The position numbers and the translations under genes were made by a program. The notes under the pieces were generated by a model that saw only the letters and a program-made list of their open reading frames with translations, had not been told where the DNA came from and searched no databases. 26,355 nucleotides of DNA from an uncultured Bacteroidaceae bacterium (GTDB lineage Bacteria > Bacteroidota > Bacteroidia > Bacteroidales > Bacteroidaceae): NCBI GenBank assembly GCA_904501945.1, contig CAJGCU010000022.1, positions 1 to 26,355 on the forward strand, read 5' to 3'. This document shows positions 7,886 through 16,255 of the stretch, piece after piece (the stretch's first letter is position 1; every line of letters starts with the position of its first letter).

Positions 7886-7910
7886 ATAAGACTCTAGTGC
7901 GAGTTCTTAT
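7886..7910 (+). other. Spacer hairpin between tRNA-Leu and tRNA-Gly
   Basis: ATAAGACTC (7886-7894) pairs with GAGTTCTTAT (7901-7910) with one bulged T. No T-run follows, so it may be a processing signal or incidental rather than a terminator. Confidence 0.4.
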
Positions 7911-7925
7911 CACAAAAGACATATT

Positions 7926-7998
7926 GCGGAAATAGCTCAGTTGGTAGAGCACAACCTTGCCAAGGTTGGGGTCGCGAGTTCGAGTCTCGTTTTCCGCT
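7926..7998 (+). tRNA. tRNA-Gly (GCC), copy 2
   Basis: Same 73-nt sequence as the copy at 7611, base for base. Confidence 0.97.
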
Positions 7999-8035
7999 CA
8001 AAATAATGGTTCATAATAAATTAAGGGATTTTTTA

Positions 8036-8065
8036 GCGATTCCTGTTTGAGAAAATAAGAATCGC
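8036..8065 (+). other. Spacer hairpin between tRNA-Gly copies 2 and 3
   Basis: GCGATTC (8036-8042) pairs perfectly with GAATCGC (8059-8065) around a 16-nt loop. No T-run follows it. It may be a processing signal. Confidence 0.35.
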
Positions 8066-8070
8066 GTTGT

Positions 8071-8143
8071 GCGGAAATAGCTCAGTTGGTAGAGCACAAC
8101 CTTGCCAAGGTTGGGGTCGCGAGTTCGAGTCTCGTTTTCCGCT
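8071..8143 (+). tRNA. tRNA-Gly (GCC), copy 3
   Basis: Same 73-nt sequence as the copies at 7611 and 7926; it is the last gene of the cluster. Confidence 0.97.
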
Positions 8144-8176
8144 CATCATTTAGACATTCGTTTTTTCATAGCATTC

Positions 8177-8218
8177 ATGTATCAGAGGTCGTGAGATTCC
8201 TGATACATTTTTCTTTAT
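8177..8218 (+). terminator. Terminator of the tRNA cluster
   Basis: ATGTATCAG (8177-8185) pairs with CTGATACAT (8200-8208) around a 14-nt loop, followed by TTTTTCTTT. It lies 33 nt after the last tRNA. Confidence 0.75.
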
Positions 8219-8242
8219 ACAGATAAAGCAGAAAACCACCAA

Positions 8243-8288
8243 TAGCAGAGTGCCCCACATCGATGTCTGGATGTGGGGCACTCTGCTA
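8243..8288. terminator. 19-bp perfect hairpin between the tRNA cluster and the his genes
   Basis: 8243-8261 and 8270-8288 are perfect reverse complements with an 8-nt loop. It lies 45 nt beyond the hisB stop, where the minus-strand transcript should end. Neither side has a strong T-run, so the exact mode of action is uncertain; a bidirectional barrier is plausible. Confidence 0.65.
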
Positions 8289-8333
8289 AATCTATATAGG
8301 AACTCTATTTTCTATATTTTCATAAAAGCGGCT

Positions 8334-9401
8334 CTACAATACTCCTTTGCTACTAGGAAGCTGAAACTTGTAGATATCACGTTTTACTGCCATCTTGATA
8401 CTACGAGCCAGAGCTTTGAAGATACCTTCAATCTTGTGATGTTCATTGGCGCCCTCAGCCTTGATGTTGAGATTCATGCGAGCGGCATCGCTAAAAGACT
8501 TGAAGAAATGCAGGAACATCTCTGTGGGCATATCGCCTACTCGTTCTCGCTTAAAATCAGCATCCCACACAAGCCATGCTCGACCACCAAAATCAAGCGC
8601 CACCTGACAAAGACAATCATCCATCGGGAGAGTATATCCATAGCGTTCAATGCCTCGCTTGTCACCCAAAGCCTTATAGATGCATTCACCAAGAGCAATT
8701 CCGGTGTCCTCTATTGTATGATGCTCATCAACATTCAGGTCACCCTTCACGTGAATACGGAGGTCGATAGAAGCATGCTTACCTATCTGTTCCAGCATAT
8801 GGTCGAAGAAACCAAGACCCGTCTGGATGTCGCACTGTCCCGTTCCATCAAGATTAAGGCTAATATCTATGTCCGTTTCTTTCGTGGTACGACGAACACT
8901 GGCTGTACGTTCTCCTGCAAAGAGAATTTCAGTGATTTCATCCCACGACTGTACATTATCGCCAAGAATGAGATATTTGCATCCCAGATTAAGAGCAAGC
9001 TGCTTGTCTGTTTGACGATCACCAATCACATAGCAATTAGCCAAATCATAATCACCTGTCATATACTTACCCAGCATACCTGTTCCTGGCTTACGAGTGG
9101 GCAGATTATCTGCAGGAAAAGAGCGGTCAATGAGAATATCGTCAAACGTAATCCCCTCCCCTTCCAACGTGTTGAGCATAAGGTTGTGAGTGGGCCAAAA
9201 ATCCGCCTCAGGATAGGAATCTGTACCTAAACCATCCTGATTACTTACCATGACAAACTCAAAATCGAGTTTTGTACGAATGAAGTTAAGGTTACGAATC
9301 ACACCCGGGAGAAACTGAAACTTCTCATAAGAGTCAATCTGCTCGTCAGCAGGTTCTACAAGGATAGTACCATCGCGATCGATGAAAAGTGCTGTCTTCA
9401 T
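8334..9401 (-). CDS. hisB: Bifunctional histidinol-phosphatase / imidazoleglycerol-phosphate dehydratase
   Basis: 355 residues catalysing two steps of histidine synthesis. The N-terminal HAD phosphatase domain (about 1-160) has the nucleophile motif DRDGT (Asp8, Asp10) and the later VIGDRQTD. The C-terminal dehydratase domain (about 168-355) has the paired metal motifs DEHHTIED (225-232) and NEHHKIEG (319-326), plus the FFDHMLEQ block. The segment that holds the zinc-binding Cys/His loop in E. coli HisB reads [17 protein letters not shown] here (residues 90-106), with no Cys or His, so the phosphatase is probably the non-zinc variant. It starts 14 nt after hisC and is the last gene of the minus-strand run; a hairpin follows. 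Confidence 0.97.
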   Translation of the reverse strand: MKTALFIDRDGTILVEPADEQIDSYEKFQFLPGVIRNLNFIRTKLDFEFVMVSNQDGLGTDSYPEADFWPTHNLMLNTLEGEGITFDDILIDRSFPADNLPTRKPGTGMLGKYMTGDYDLANCYVIGDRQTDKQLALNLGCKYLILGDNVQSWDEITEILFAGERTASVRRTTKETDIDISLNLDGTGQCDIQTGLGFFDHMLEQIGKHASIDLRIHVKGDLNVDEHHTIEDTGIALGECIYKALGDKRGIERYGYTLPMDDCLCQVALDFGGRAWLVWDADFKRERVGDMPTEMFLHFFKSFSDAARMNLNIKAEGANEHHKIEGIFKALARSIKMAVKRDIYKFQLPSSKGVL

Positions 9402-9415
9402 TGATAAAATTTCAT

Positions 9416-10453
9416 TTATACGTATTGACGAAGTGCTGAAAGTAATTTGGTGTTCTCATCTTTAGTGCCCACTGTAATACGAAGGCAATTGCCGCAAAGA
9501 TGCACACGAGTGCGATTGCGCACAATCACTCCTTTCTGGACTAGATATTTGTAAATGCTATCAGCATCTGTCACCTTAACAAGAACAAAGTTAGCATCGG
9601 TCGGATAAACCTTCTTGCAGAGAGGAAGCATTGCCAATGACTTCATGAGCATTTCTCGCTCTTCAAGCACCATCGTGATATGACGCTGCAAAAGTGTCAC
9701 ATTACTCAAAATTTCTAAGCCCTTTTTCTGGGTAAGCGCATTCACATTGTAAGGATATTTCACCTTGTTGAAAAGTGCGATAACCTCCGTGCTGGCAAAT
9801 GCCATGCCCAAACGTATACCAGCCGCACCCCAAGCTTTGGAGAAGGTGGCAAGAACAATAAGATTCGGATACTTCTGTATGTCAGAACGGAAAGGACGCC
9901 GTGCTGAAAAATCGCTATAAGCCTCATCAACAATCACTATACCCTGAAAATTCTCTATCACTTTCTCTATCTTCTCACGCAGAAAAGAGTTGCCTGTAGG
10001 ATTGTTGGGCGAACAAATAAATATGATTTTAGTATTCTCGTCGCATGCAGCCAACAGCGCATCAGGATTGATGTCGTAATTCTCGTCAAGAGAAACTTTG
10101 CGATACTCCACATCATTCACATCTGCACATACTTCATACATTCCATAAGTTGGGTCTATGGCGACCACATTATCCTTGCCCGGACGGCAAAAAATACGGA
10201 ATGGAAGGTCTATTGCCTCATCGCTACCATTGCCAAGAAAAATGTTTTCAACAGGTACACCTTTCATAGGAGAAATGGCATGCTTCAGTTCCTCCTGCAA
10301 AGGGTCTGGATAGCGATTTACCCCATTAGGATAAGGGTTTTCGTTAGCATCAACAAAAACGTCTGCTTTCACTCCCTTAAACTCGTCGCGAGCGCAACTA
10401 TATGGTTTAAGTGCCCAAATATTGGGACGCACTAATTCTTGTAGTGGTTTCAT
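9416..10453 (-). CDS. hisC: Histidinol-phosphate aminotransferase
   Basis: A 345-residue PLP-dependent aminotransferase (fold type I) that converts imidazole-acetol phosphate to histidinol phosphate using glutamate. Visible: the PLP phosphate/ring contacts GNGSDE (75-80) and CSPNNPTG (147-154), Asp176 in VDEAYSDF, the Schiff-base Lys206 in TFSKAWG, Arg214 downstream, and the substrate-carboxylate Arg in CLRITVGT near the C-terminus. Its ATG overlaps the hisD stop by 4 bp (ATGA), so the two are translationally coupled. Confidence 0.97.
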   Translation of the reverse strand: MKPLQELVRPNIWALKPYSCARDEFKGVKADVFVDANENPYPNGVNRYPDPLQEELKHAISPMKGVPVENIFLGNGSDEAIDLPFRIFCRPGKDNVVAIDPTYGMYEVCADVNDVEYRKVSLDENYDINPDALLAACDENTKIIFICSPNNPTGNSFLREKIEKVIENFQGIVIVDEAYSDFSARRPFRSDIQKYPNLIVLATFSKAWGAAGIRLGMAFASTEVIALFNKVKYPYNVNALTQKKGLEILSNVTLLQRHITMVLEEREMLMKSLAMLPLCKKVYPTDANFVLVKVTDADSIYKYLVQKGVIVRNRTRVHLCGNCLRITVGTKDENTKLLSALRQYV

Positions 10454-11730
10454 AATGATTGAATTCTAAAAGTCATTGCGTTTTTATGAGCATCCAACTG
10501 CTCTGCTTCTGCCATCAGTTCAACAGCATGTCCAATAGAGCGTACTCCTTCTGCAGACAACTCTTGGAAAGTTATCTTACGGCAGAACGAATCAAGATTC
10601 ACTCCACTGTATGCCTTTGCATAACCTGATGTGGGAAGCGTATGGTTTGTACCTGAAGCATAATCACCTGCCGATTCGCAAGAATAGTTGCCAAGAAATA
10701 CACTACCCGCATTCACTACCCTGTTGCCAAAAGACAGATAGTCCTCAACGGCAAGGATAAGGTGTTCTGGCGCATATTCATTGGTCATTTTCAGTGCATC
10801 TTCCAAATCTCTCACAACAACAATTTTAGAATACTGCAAAGATTTTTCTGTCATCTCCTTACGAGGCAACAAAGCCAACTGGCGTTCTACTTCTGCATTA
10901 ACTTTTTCTGCCATCGACTCTGAAGTTGTAATAAGAATTGACTGAGAATCAACACCATGCTCTGCCTGAGAAAGCAAATCGGCAGCAACAAACACAGGAT
11001 TTGCGGTATCGTCAGCCACCACTGCCACTTCTGAAGGTCCTGCAGGCATATCTATCGCCACCTCATGGAGACTTACCTGCTGCTTAGCAGCCATAACAAA
11101 TTGATTACCAGGACCAAATATCTTGCTAACTTTCGGTACAGACTCCGTTCCATAAGCCATAGCCCCTATAGCCTGAACACCACCAGCCTTAAATATCTTG
11201 CTGACACCAGCGACTTTGGCAGCCATCAATATAGCAGGGTGCACCTTACCTTCTTTGTTGGGAGGAGTACAAAGCACTATCTCCTGACAGCCAGCAATCT
11301 TGGCTGGCGTAGCAAGCATCAACACCGTCGAGAACAAAGGCGCAGTTCCTCCAGGAATATAAAGTCCGACCGTCTCTATGGGCACTGATTTTTGCCAGCA
11401 AACAACGCCTGGAGCGGATTCCACCTTCTCCCCCACAAACTTCTGAGCAGCATGAAACTTCTCTATATTGGCATGAGCCAACTTCAAAGCATCTTTCAAC
11501 TCTTCTGACACAAGTTTTTCCGCCTCATCCAACTCTACTTCTGTAACTGCAAGCGAATCAAGTTTCACCTTGTCGAACTTCAATTCAAACTCTTTTACAG
11601 CAGCATCTCCACCCTGCCGAATCTGCTCAAGCACAGTTTGCACTGTCTCACGCAATTCGGAAGCGTCACGATGTGGGCGTTCCAGCAAGGCTGCCCATTC
11701 TGTTTGATTGGGATATTTTATAATGTTCAT
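10450..11730 (-). CDS. hisD: Histidinol dehydrogenase
   Basis: A 426-residue zinc enzyme performing the last two NAD-dependent oxidations, from histidinol to histidine. Signatures are [18 protein letters not shown] (121-138), GPGNQFV (206-212), [10 protein letters not shown] (226-235), the zinc ligands Gln255 and His258 in LLSQAEHG, the catalytic Glu-His in EYAPEHL, and [10 protein letters not shown]. Length is as usual for the family. It starts 38 nt after the hisG stop and overlaps hisC by 4 bp. Confidence 0.98.
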   Translation of the reverse strand: MNIIKYPNQTEWAALLERPHRDASELRETVQTVLEQIRQGGDAAVKEFELKFDKVKLDSLAVTEVELDEAEKLVSEELKDALKLAHANIEKFHAAQKFVGEKVESAPGVVCWQKSVPIETVGLYIPGGTAPLFSTVLMLATPAKIAGCQEIVLCTPPNKEGKVHPAILMAAKVAGVSKIFKAGGVQAIGAMAYGTESVPKVSKIFGPGNQFVMAAKQQVSLHEVAIDMPAGPSEVAVVADDTANPVFVAADLLSQAEHGVDSQSILITTSESMAEKVNAEVERQLALLPRKEMTEKSLQYSKIVVVRDLEDALKMTNEYAPEHLILAVEDYLSFGNRVVNAGSVFLGNYSCESAGDYASGTNHTLPTSGYAKAYSGVNLDSFCRKITFQELSAEGVRSIGHAVELMAEAEQLDAHKNAMTFRIQSL

Positions 11731-11768
11731 CCTTATCTTCTCTTAACTGACAACCAACTATCAATTAT

Positions 11769-12620
11769 TTACAATATCATCTTTTCAATGGGAGTCACCA
11801 AAATGCCTTCTGCTCCAAGAGCTTTCAGCTGACCTACAATTTCCCAGAAATGCTTCTCGTCAAGTACAGCGTGAACAGAGCACCATTCTTCATCGGCAAG
11901 AGGAATGATTGTAGGGCTCTTCAAGCCTGGCAGCACCTTGACAATCTCATCCAAATGTGCTTTAGGGGCATTCATCCGGACATATTTCTTATCTTCTGCA
12001 ATAAGCACAGACTCTATACGGAAAAGCAAATCGTCAAGAATAGCCTTTTTATCTTCTGCCAGATTCTTATTACCAATCAGAAGAGCCTCGCTCTTCATTA
12101 CCACTTCAACTTCCTTCAAATTGTTGCTTACAAGAGTGGAGCCTGAACTTACAATGTCAAATATACCATCTGCCAAACCAATGCCAGGTGCGATTTCCAC
12201 AGAGCCTTGAATAACATGGATATCAGTCTTTACACCTTTCTCTTCCAAGAACTTTCGTAAAATAACTGGATAAGAAGTTGCTATCTTCTTACCGTTAAAC
12301 CACTCCACCCCCTGATAATCAACAGCCTTTGGAATGGCAAGCGAAATACGGCACTTGCTGAAGCCTAAACGCTTCACTACATCTGCATTTTCGTTACGTT
12401 CTACAAACTCATTTTCACCGACAATACCGACATCGGCAACTCCATCAGCAACCGTCTGTGGAATATCGTCATCACGAAGAAAAAGAACTTCGAGCGGGAA
12501 ATTAGATGATTGAACAAGAAGCGTACGCTTGTTTGAACTTACCTTAATACCTGTCTCTTTCAGAAGATTCATTGTATCTTCAAAGAGACGACCTTTTGAT
12601 TGTACTGCTATTCGTAACAT
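11769..12620 (-). CDS. hisG: ATP phosphoribosyltransferase, long form
   Basis: 283 residues, the first enzyme of histidine synthesis, joining ATP and PRPP. Visible are the start MLRIAVQSKGRLFEDT, the VADVGIVGENEF block, and the PRPP-loop region GLADGIFDIVSSGSTL. Its length and a C-terminal regulatory (ACT-like) region from about residue 210 mark the long, HisZ-independent form, which is feedback-inhibited by histidine. The 53-nt gap to the upstream glycosyltransferase shows no TAnnTTTG box and no His-rich leader peptide, so no attenuator is visible. Confidence 0.97.
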   Translation of the reverse strand: MLRIAVQSKGRLFEDTMNLLKETGIKVSSNKRTLLVQSSNFPLEVLFLRDDDIPQTVADGVADVGIVGENEFVERNENADVVKRLGFSKCRISLAIPKAVDYQGVEWFNGKKIATSYPVILRKFLEEKGVKTDIHVIQGSVEIAPGIGLADGIFDIVSSGSTLVSNNLKEVEVVMKSEALLIGNKNLAEDKKAILDDLLFRIESVLIAEDKKYVRMNAPKAHLDEIVKVLPGLKSPTIIPLADEEWCSVHAVLDEKHFWEIVGQLKALGAEGILVTPIEKMIL

Positions 12621-12673
12621 ATATATAGATGTTTTCTTTTTACAATATATATTATATTCTTAATTATCGTTTA

Positions 12674-13843
12674 TCAATTAATAGCTCCCTGAAAAGTCAT
12701 AATAGACTTGTTGGAAGGTATGTACGTTGCCATACAAGGACGATGTCGACTAGGCTCATCATGTCGGAAAAACTCAAGAATAGAGCCGTAGGCATAACGG
12801 CTTGTGTCGAACACGATATAATCATAATCACGGTAAAGCACATCCGTACTTGGCATATCACCTAAACGAGAATGGAAGACGTCATATTTGAATTGATGCT
12901 TCTCTGCGATTCCTTTCATGTCATCAAGATTCTGTCCATCACTCACAATCAAGAACTTTAGACGCTCAACATCCCGTTTTCGACAAGACCACGACCGTGT
13001 TTTTTGTACAACATAAGACACAATTCCTTTCAGCACAATAGTAAGAGTGATAAAGACTGAATAGATAGAGCTATAATGAACAAAATGCTTCTTAAAGAAA
13101 ATCACCATCGCCTTATGGAAGGCATTTACATACTTAAGAGAATTTTTCTTGGTACTCTCTCCCTTATAATGCAATATCTGCGTAGGCAGATAGTAATTTT
13201 TGTATCCTGCCTGCAAAACTCTATAGCTCAAATCTATATCCTCACCATACATAAAGAATGTTTCATCAAGCAATCCAACCTTGTCAAGCGCTGCCTTACG
13301 AATAAACATAAATGCTCCACTCACAATCTCTATAGGATTGATGGAGTACTTATTGAGATATTGCATGTAATACCTACCAAACAGACGGCTTTTGGGAAAC
13401 AATGCTCCCAAGCCAGACATCTTGCAGAAAGCCACAAACGGAGTTGGTATCCCTCGACGAGATTCTGGTGCAAACGAGCCATCAATCCGCAACATACCCA
13501 CGCCACACATACCAGCCTGAGGTGTTTTGTCCATAAACTCAATACACTCTCTCAAGGAACGTTCGCCAATAAATGTATCTGGATTCAACAGCAACACATA
13601 CTCTCCACGCGCTTCGCGTATTGCCTGATTGTTTGCCCGAGAGAATCCCACATTCTCATCATTTTCGATATATCGAACCCAAGGGAACTTGCTCTTCAGA
13701 TAAGGCATGGAATCATCCGTACTATTATTATCAACAACAAAAACCTCTCCGCAAACACCACAAAGCGCCTTCTCCACCGAAAGCAAACATTGCTCAAGGT
13801 AGTAACGCACATTATAATTTACTATGATGACCGAAAGTTTCAA
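12674..13843 (-). CDS. Family 2 glycosyltransferase with a C-terminal extension
   Basis: 389 residues. The GT-A domain (1 to about 245) has the start LSVIIVNYNV, VVDNNSTDDS (36-45), the nucleotide-sugar/metal site LLLNPDTFIG (84-93), SGAFMFIRK (175-183), and the acceptor/base block YGEDIDLSYR (199-208). It resembles rhamnosyl- and other deoxyhexosyl-transferases of surface glycan synthesis. A hydrophobic segment (about 258-280) suggests membrane attachment. The last ~105 residues form an additional alpha/beta-looking domain (LKFLIVSDGQ, then YDYIVFDTSRYAYGSILEFF) that I do not recognise. The donor and acceptor sugars are unknown. It lies between an unknown membrane protein and hisG, 53 nt from each. 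Confidence 0.88.
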   Translation of the reverse strand: MKLSVIIVNYNVRYYLEQCLLSVEKALCGVCGEVFVVDNNSTDDSMPYLKSKFPWVRYIENDENVGFSRANNQAIREARGEYVLLLNPDTFIGERSLRECIEFMDKTPQAGMCGVGMLRIDGSFAPESRRGIPTPFVAFCKMSGLGALFPKSRLFGRYYMQYLNKYSINPIEIVSGAFMFIRKAALDKVGLLDETFFMYGEDIDLSYRVLQAGYKNYYLPTQILHYKGESTKKNSLKYVNAFHKAMVIFFKKHFVHYSSIYSVFITLTIVLKGIVSYVVQKTRSWSCRKRDVERLKFLIVSDGQNLDDMKGIAEKHQFKYDVFHSRLGDMPSTDVLYRDYDYIVFDTSRYAYGSILEFFRHDEPSRHRPCMATYIPSNKSIMTFQGAIN

Positions 13844-13896
13844 AATAGGTGTTTTTTTTGTTGAAAATAATTGGACTCTCGAAAAAAAGAAACGAA

Positions 13897-14352
13897 TTAC
13901 CCATTGTTCACACTCTCCAGATAAGAAGAAATCTTATCTCGAGATGGCCAGCAATAAACAGAAACAGCCAATATTACGAGCGTACAAAAAACACAGCTCA
14001 CACTTGACGCATAATAATATACAAACATACAAAAGGAAGCTGCGAAACACAAAATGCCCATTCGGACAATACTCCACACATGGTAAGAACGCAATGCCTC
14101 ATCATTGTTCATGCGACGCAAACCTTTAGTCGTATTCAATTTGAATAACTGCAATGCCAATGGTACTCCTATTACCGTCAGCGAAACAGCTATTACATTC
14201 AATTCGAACTCTTTTGTAGAATGCGGAGGAATGTAACCATTAGGAATAATGCCAAACTCACCCAACACGGCCACACCTGCAACTATAATCCATACTACAA
14301 AAAGTTCTACCTTTAGAACATTAAGCAGTTTTTGTATATATTTGTTTATCAT
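13897..14352 (-). CDS. Membrane protein of unknown function
   Basis: 151 residues with four hydrophobic stretches: about 14-34 (VELFVVWIIVAGVAVLGEF), 51-68 (LNVIAVSLTVIGVPLALQL), 93-113 (IVRMGILCFAASFCMFVYYY) and 116-135 (SVSCVFCTLVILAVSVYCW). A basic loop (TTKGLRRMNND) separates helices 2 and 3. I do not recognise a family. It starts 21 nt after recR, so it should share its transcript. No catalytic motif is visible. Confidence 0.75.
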   Translation of the reverse strand: MINKYIQKLLNVLKVELFVVWIIVAGVAVLGEFGIIPNGYIPPHSTKEFELNVIAVSLTVIGVPLALQLFKLNTTKGLRRMNNDEALRSYHVWSIVRMGILCFAASFCMFVYYYASSVSCVFCTLVILAVSVYCWPSRDKISSYLESVNNG

Positions 14353-14373
14353 TTCTTCTTTCTTTGTTTAATT

Positions 14374-14991
14374 TTATTTACACGTGAAAGGAATACGATT
14401 AACAAGAGAGCGTCCTAACGTCACCTCATCCGTGTACTGTAATTCATCATTAATACTCATACCCCTTGCTAGCACCGTCAGTTTCAAATCAGGAAAATTC
14501 ATCAGTTTCCTAAATATATAGAAATTTGTTGCATCTCCTTCCATCGTTGAGCTAAGAGCAAAGATAACTTCGTCCACTCCGCCTTCCGCTACACGCTCTA
14601 CCAAGCTTTCTATTTCCAGCTGCCCTGGTCCCACTCCATCCATAGGAGAAATGACTCCGCCCAGAACATGGTAAAGTCCACGATATTGCTGAGTGTGCTC
14701 TATAGCCATCACATCCTGCACATTCTCCACAACACAAATAGTCGAAGCGTCGCGAGCCGGATTTGCACAAATTTGGCAGACCTCTTCATCACTAATATTA
14801 TGACATACTGTGCAGTAGCGTACATCATGGCACAACGTAGAAATAGCGTCCGTGAAAGCATCTATCTTACAGACATCAACACGCAACATATGCAGCACAA
14901 GTCGCATGGCTGTTTTACGTCCAATCCCCGGCAATTTAGAAAACTCATCTACGGCACGCTCAAGCAACGCTGACGAATACTGCTGATCCAT
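14374..14991 (-). CDS. recR: Recombination mediator RecR
   Basis: 205 residues, part of RecFOR loading of RecA at gaps. In order: helix-hairpin-helix [12 protein letters not shown] (19-30), a C4 zinc finger Cys60-x2-Cys63-x8-Cys72-x2-Cys75, and a Toprim domain beginning [16 protein letters not shown] (83 onward) with YHVLGG and SPMDGVGP. Length matches the family. It is first in the minus-strand run that ends with hisB and has its own consensus promoter immediately upstream. Confidence 0.97.
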   Translation of the reverse strand: MDQQYSSALLERAVDEFSKLPGIGRKTAMRLVLHMLRVDVCKIDAFTDAISTLCHDVRYCTVCHNISDEEVCQICANPARDASTICVVENVQDVMAIEHTQQYRGLYHVLGGVISPMDGVGPGQLEIESLVERVAEGGVDEVIFALSSTMEGDATNFYIFRKLMNFPDLKLTVLARGMSINDELQYTDEVTLGRSLVNRIPFTCK

Positions 14992-15017
14992 TTTCTATAA
15001 AATTCCTAATTTGAATG

Positions 15018-15048
15018 CAAAGATAGCAAAAAACGACGGGGTTACAAA
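15018..15048 (-). promoter_or_regulatory. Promoter of recR
   Basis: On the minus strand TTTG (15048-15045), a 19-nt spacer and TATCTTTG (15025-15018): a full consensus match, 26 nt before the recR ATG. It is the only complete consensus promoter I found ahead of the seven minus-strand genes down to hisB. Confidence 0.85.
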
Positions 15049-15085
15049 GAAAAAAGCACCTGTAACGCTAATTACAAGTGCTTTT
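15046..15085 (-). terminator. Terminator of the small envelope operon
   Basis: AAAAGCAC (plus strand 15052-15059) pairs with GTGCTTTT (15078-15085), extended by TGTAA/TTACA after one C-A mismatch. Read on the minus strand the stem runs into TTTTTTCTTT. It sits 20 nt after the stop of the gene at 15105, and its T-tract abuts the -33 box of the recR promoter. Confidence 0.8.
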
Positions 15086-15104
15086 GAAGCAATTTCATGG
15101 CAAT

Positions 15105-15347
15105 TTATCGTTTTTTAGAAAAAAAACTAAATAATCCTTTAACAGTCATCGCTGTTTTATAGGCTGTCATGGCATATCCTATATAATTCATATACTTGCT
15201 AGAAGAGTTAAGGAAATAATTATCCTTAGGCCTGAGACAATCTTCCACATCGTTCTTCAACTTATCCACTCCATAATTGATAAGCATCCGTTCACGTTCT
15301 TTGTCTGAGCGAATTTCGGCAAGAGATGTGTATCTTTTCTGAATCAT
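15105..15347 (-). CDS. Small protein, third gene of the YtxH/holin-like operon
   Basis: 80 residues: a charged N-terminal half (SLAEIRSDKERERMLINYGVDKLKNDVEDCL) and a C-terminal segment that may be amphipathic or weakly membrane-associated (IGYAMTAYKTAMTVKGLFSFF) ending in Lys-Lys-Arg. No family is recognised. The ATG overlaps the upstream holin-like stop by 4 bp, supporting a real, coupled gene. Its position matches YqjK in the E. coli yqjD-yqjE-yqjK set, but I see no direct sequence similarity. Confidence 0.75.
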   Translation of the reverse strand: MIQKRYTSLAEIRSDKERERMLINYGVDKLKNDVEDCLRPKDNYFLNSSSKYMNYIGYAMTAYKTAMTVKGLFSFFSKKR

Positions 15348-15793
15348 AGGCTTCCTCCTTCCTTACCATATTCATCCAACTCCGCAACCAAACTCTCAGC
15401 CAGACGCTGTATCTGCTCATCCGAATTGCCTTGGGCCGACACTTGTTCCGTTATACTAGGGCCGTCCAGCAGCTGGCTGCTAAATGTCTTCACAAGGCGA
15501 CTTTCAATCAAAGGCCTCCCTATAATAAACAGTAGCACGATTAAAAGCAAGAGAATAGCGCCAACCATATAATAGCTAACCGTCTCATCTCCTGTCACAA
15601 GAGTCAAAGTCTTCACCAAGCCTGTGCTGAAAAAGAAAATGGCACTCGTAGCCAACGCAAAGGTCGCAGCAGCCAATACGATTACTGTTGCCAACACAGT
15701 AAGACGCTCGGTTGCTTCAAGACGCAGATAACGCTCTACGCGATAAGCGAGTTTACGGATGTCTTCACCTATAACAGATGATTCTTTACGCAT
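15344..15793 (-). CDS. Phage-holin-superfamily-like inner membrane protein (YqjE-like)
   Basis: 149 residues. A short N-terminal helix (DIRKLAYRVERYLRLEATERL) precedes two transmembrane helices, about 33-62 (LTVLATVIVLAAATFALATS) and 74-91 (YYMVGAILLLLIVLLFIIG). The tail is acidic and polar. This pattern matches the putative 'Actinobacterial holin-X / holin superfamily III' domain found in many non-phage genes such as E. coli YqjE. There are no lysis genes nearby, so a chromosomal envelope role is more likely than phage lysis. Confidence 0.75.
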   Translation of the reverse strand: MRKESSVIGEDIRKLAYRVERYLRLEATERLTVLATVIVLAAATFALATSAIFFFSTGLVKTLTLVTGDETVSYYMVGAILLLLIVLLFIIGRPLIESRLVKTFSSQLLDGPSITEQVSAQGNSDEQIQRLAESLVAELDEYGKEGGSL

Positions 15794-15825
15794 AGAAAAT
15801 CTAATTAAAACAAGAAGTCTGAAAA

Positions 15826-16074
15826 TTATTCTGCATCAAAATCCTCTGCGGGAACTACTTCCTTCTTCTTTCCTAAATTCTTTATTTCATCAACCAGCTT
15901 ATCAAAGCTTTCCTTATCCAGTTTTACACCTCGTTTTTCAAGCGCAGCCTTGATTTTCGCACGCTGGTCTTCACCCTTTTCTGGAGCAAAAAGAAGTCCA
16001 ATTGCAGCTCCAGCCACAGCACCGCCAATAAAAGCAGCAGCCAATGCAAATCCGTCACCTTTTGTCATAATCAA
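15826..16074 (-). CDS. YtxH-domain protein
   Basis: 82 residues. One glycine/alanine-rich N-terminal membrane helix (GFALAAAFIGGAVAGAAIGL, about 7-26) is followed by LFAPEKGEDQRAKIKAALEKRG, the characteristic YtxH block, then a Lys/Glu-rich helix and an acidic C-terminus. YtxH proteins are small, membrane-anchored and often stress-linked. It is the first gene of a three-gene operon and has a likely promoter upstream. Confidence 0.85.
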   Translation of the reverse strand: MIMTKGDGFALAAAFIGGAVAGAAIGLLFAPEKGEDQRAKIKAALEKRGVKLDKESFDKLVDEIKNLGKKKEVVPAEDFDAE

Positions 16075-16113
16075 AATCGGTTTAAAGGTTTAACAAAAAC
16101 TTGAATTCGGTGT

Positions 16114-16144
16114 CAAATATACAACATTTCGTACTAAAAACAAG
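16114..16144 (-). promoter_or_regulatory. Promoter of the YtxH operon
   Basis: On the minus strand TATATTTG (16121-16114) with CTTG (16144-16141), 19 nt upstream. The -7 box is perfect and the -33 box matches 3 of 4. It lies 39 nt before the YtxH ATG. Confidence 0.65.
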
Positions 16145-16181
16145 TGATTTTTACTTATTTAACGTTTTTTTTTGCATTGCT

Positions 16182-16213
16182 TTTGGGAGTATAACAAATA
16201 AGAGCTAACTTTG
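16182..16213 (+). promoter_or_regulatory. Promoter of the SPOR lipoprotein gene
   Basis: TTTG at 16182-16185, a 20-nt spacer and TAACTTTG at 16206-16213. It is divergent from the YtxH promoter and lies 42 nt before the ATG at 16256. Confidence 0.8.
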
Positions 16214-16255
16214 TACAAATCATTCAATCATTAATACAGTAAAAAGAGAAAAACT

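Noticed and set aside
8250..9230. 326-residue plus-strand ORF
   Set aside because: It lies antisense to the well-supported hisB, has no recognisable domain, and has the composition expected of a shadow frame.
13076..13864. 262-residue plus-strand ORF
   Set aside because: It is antisense to the glycosyltransferase, whose motifs are intact; no domain or promoter supports it.
15344..15793. Prophage lysis gene
   Set aside because: The holin-like protein has no phage genes around it and sits in a YtxH operon.
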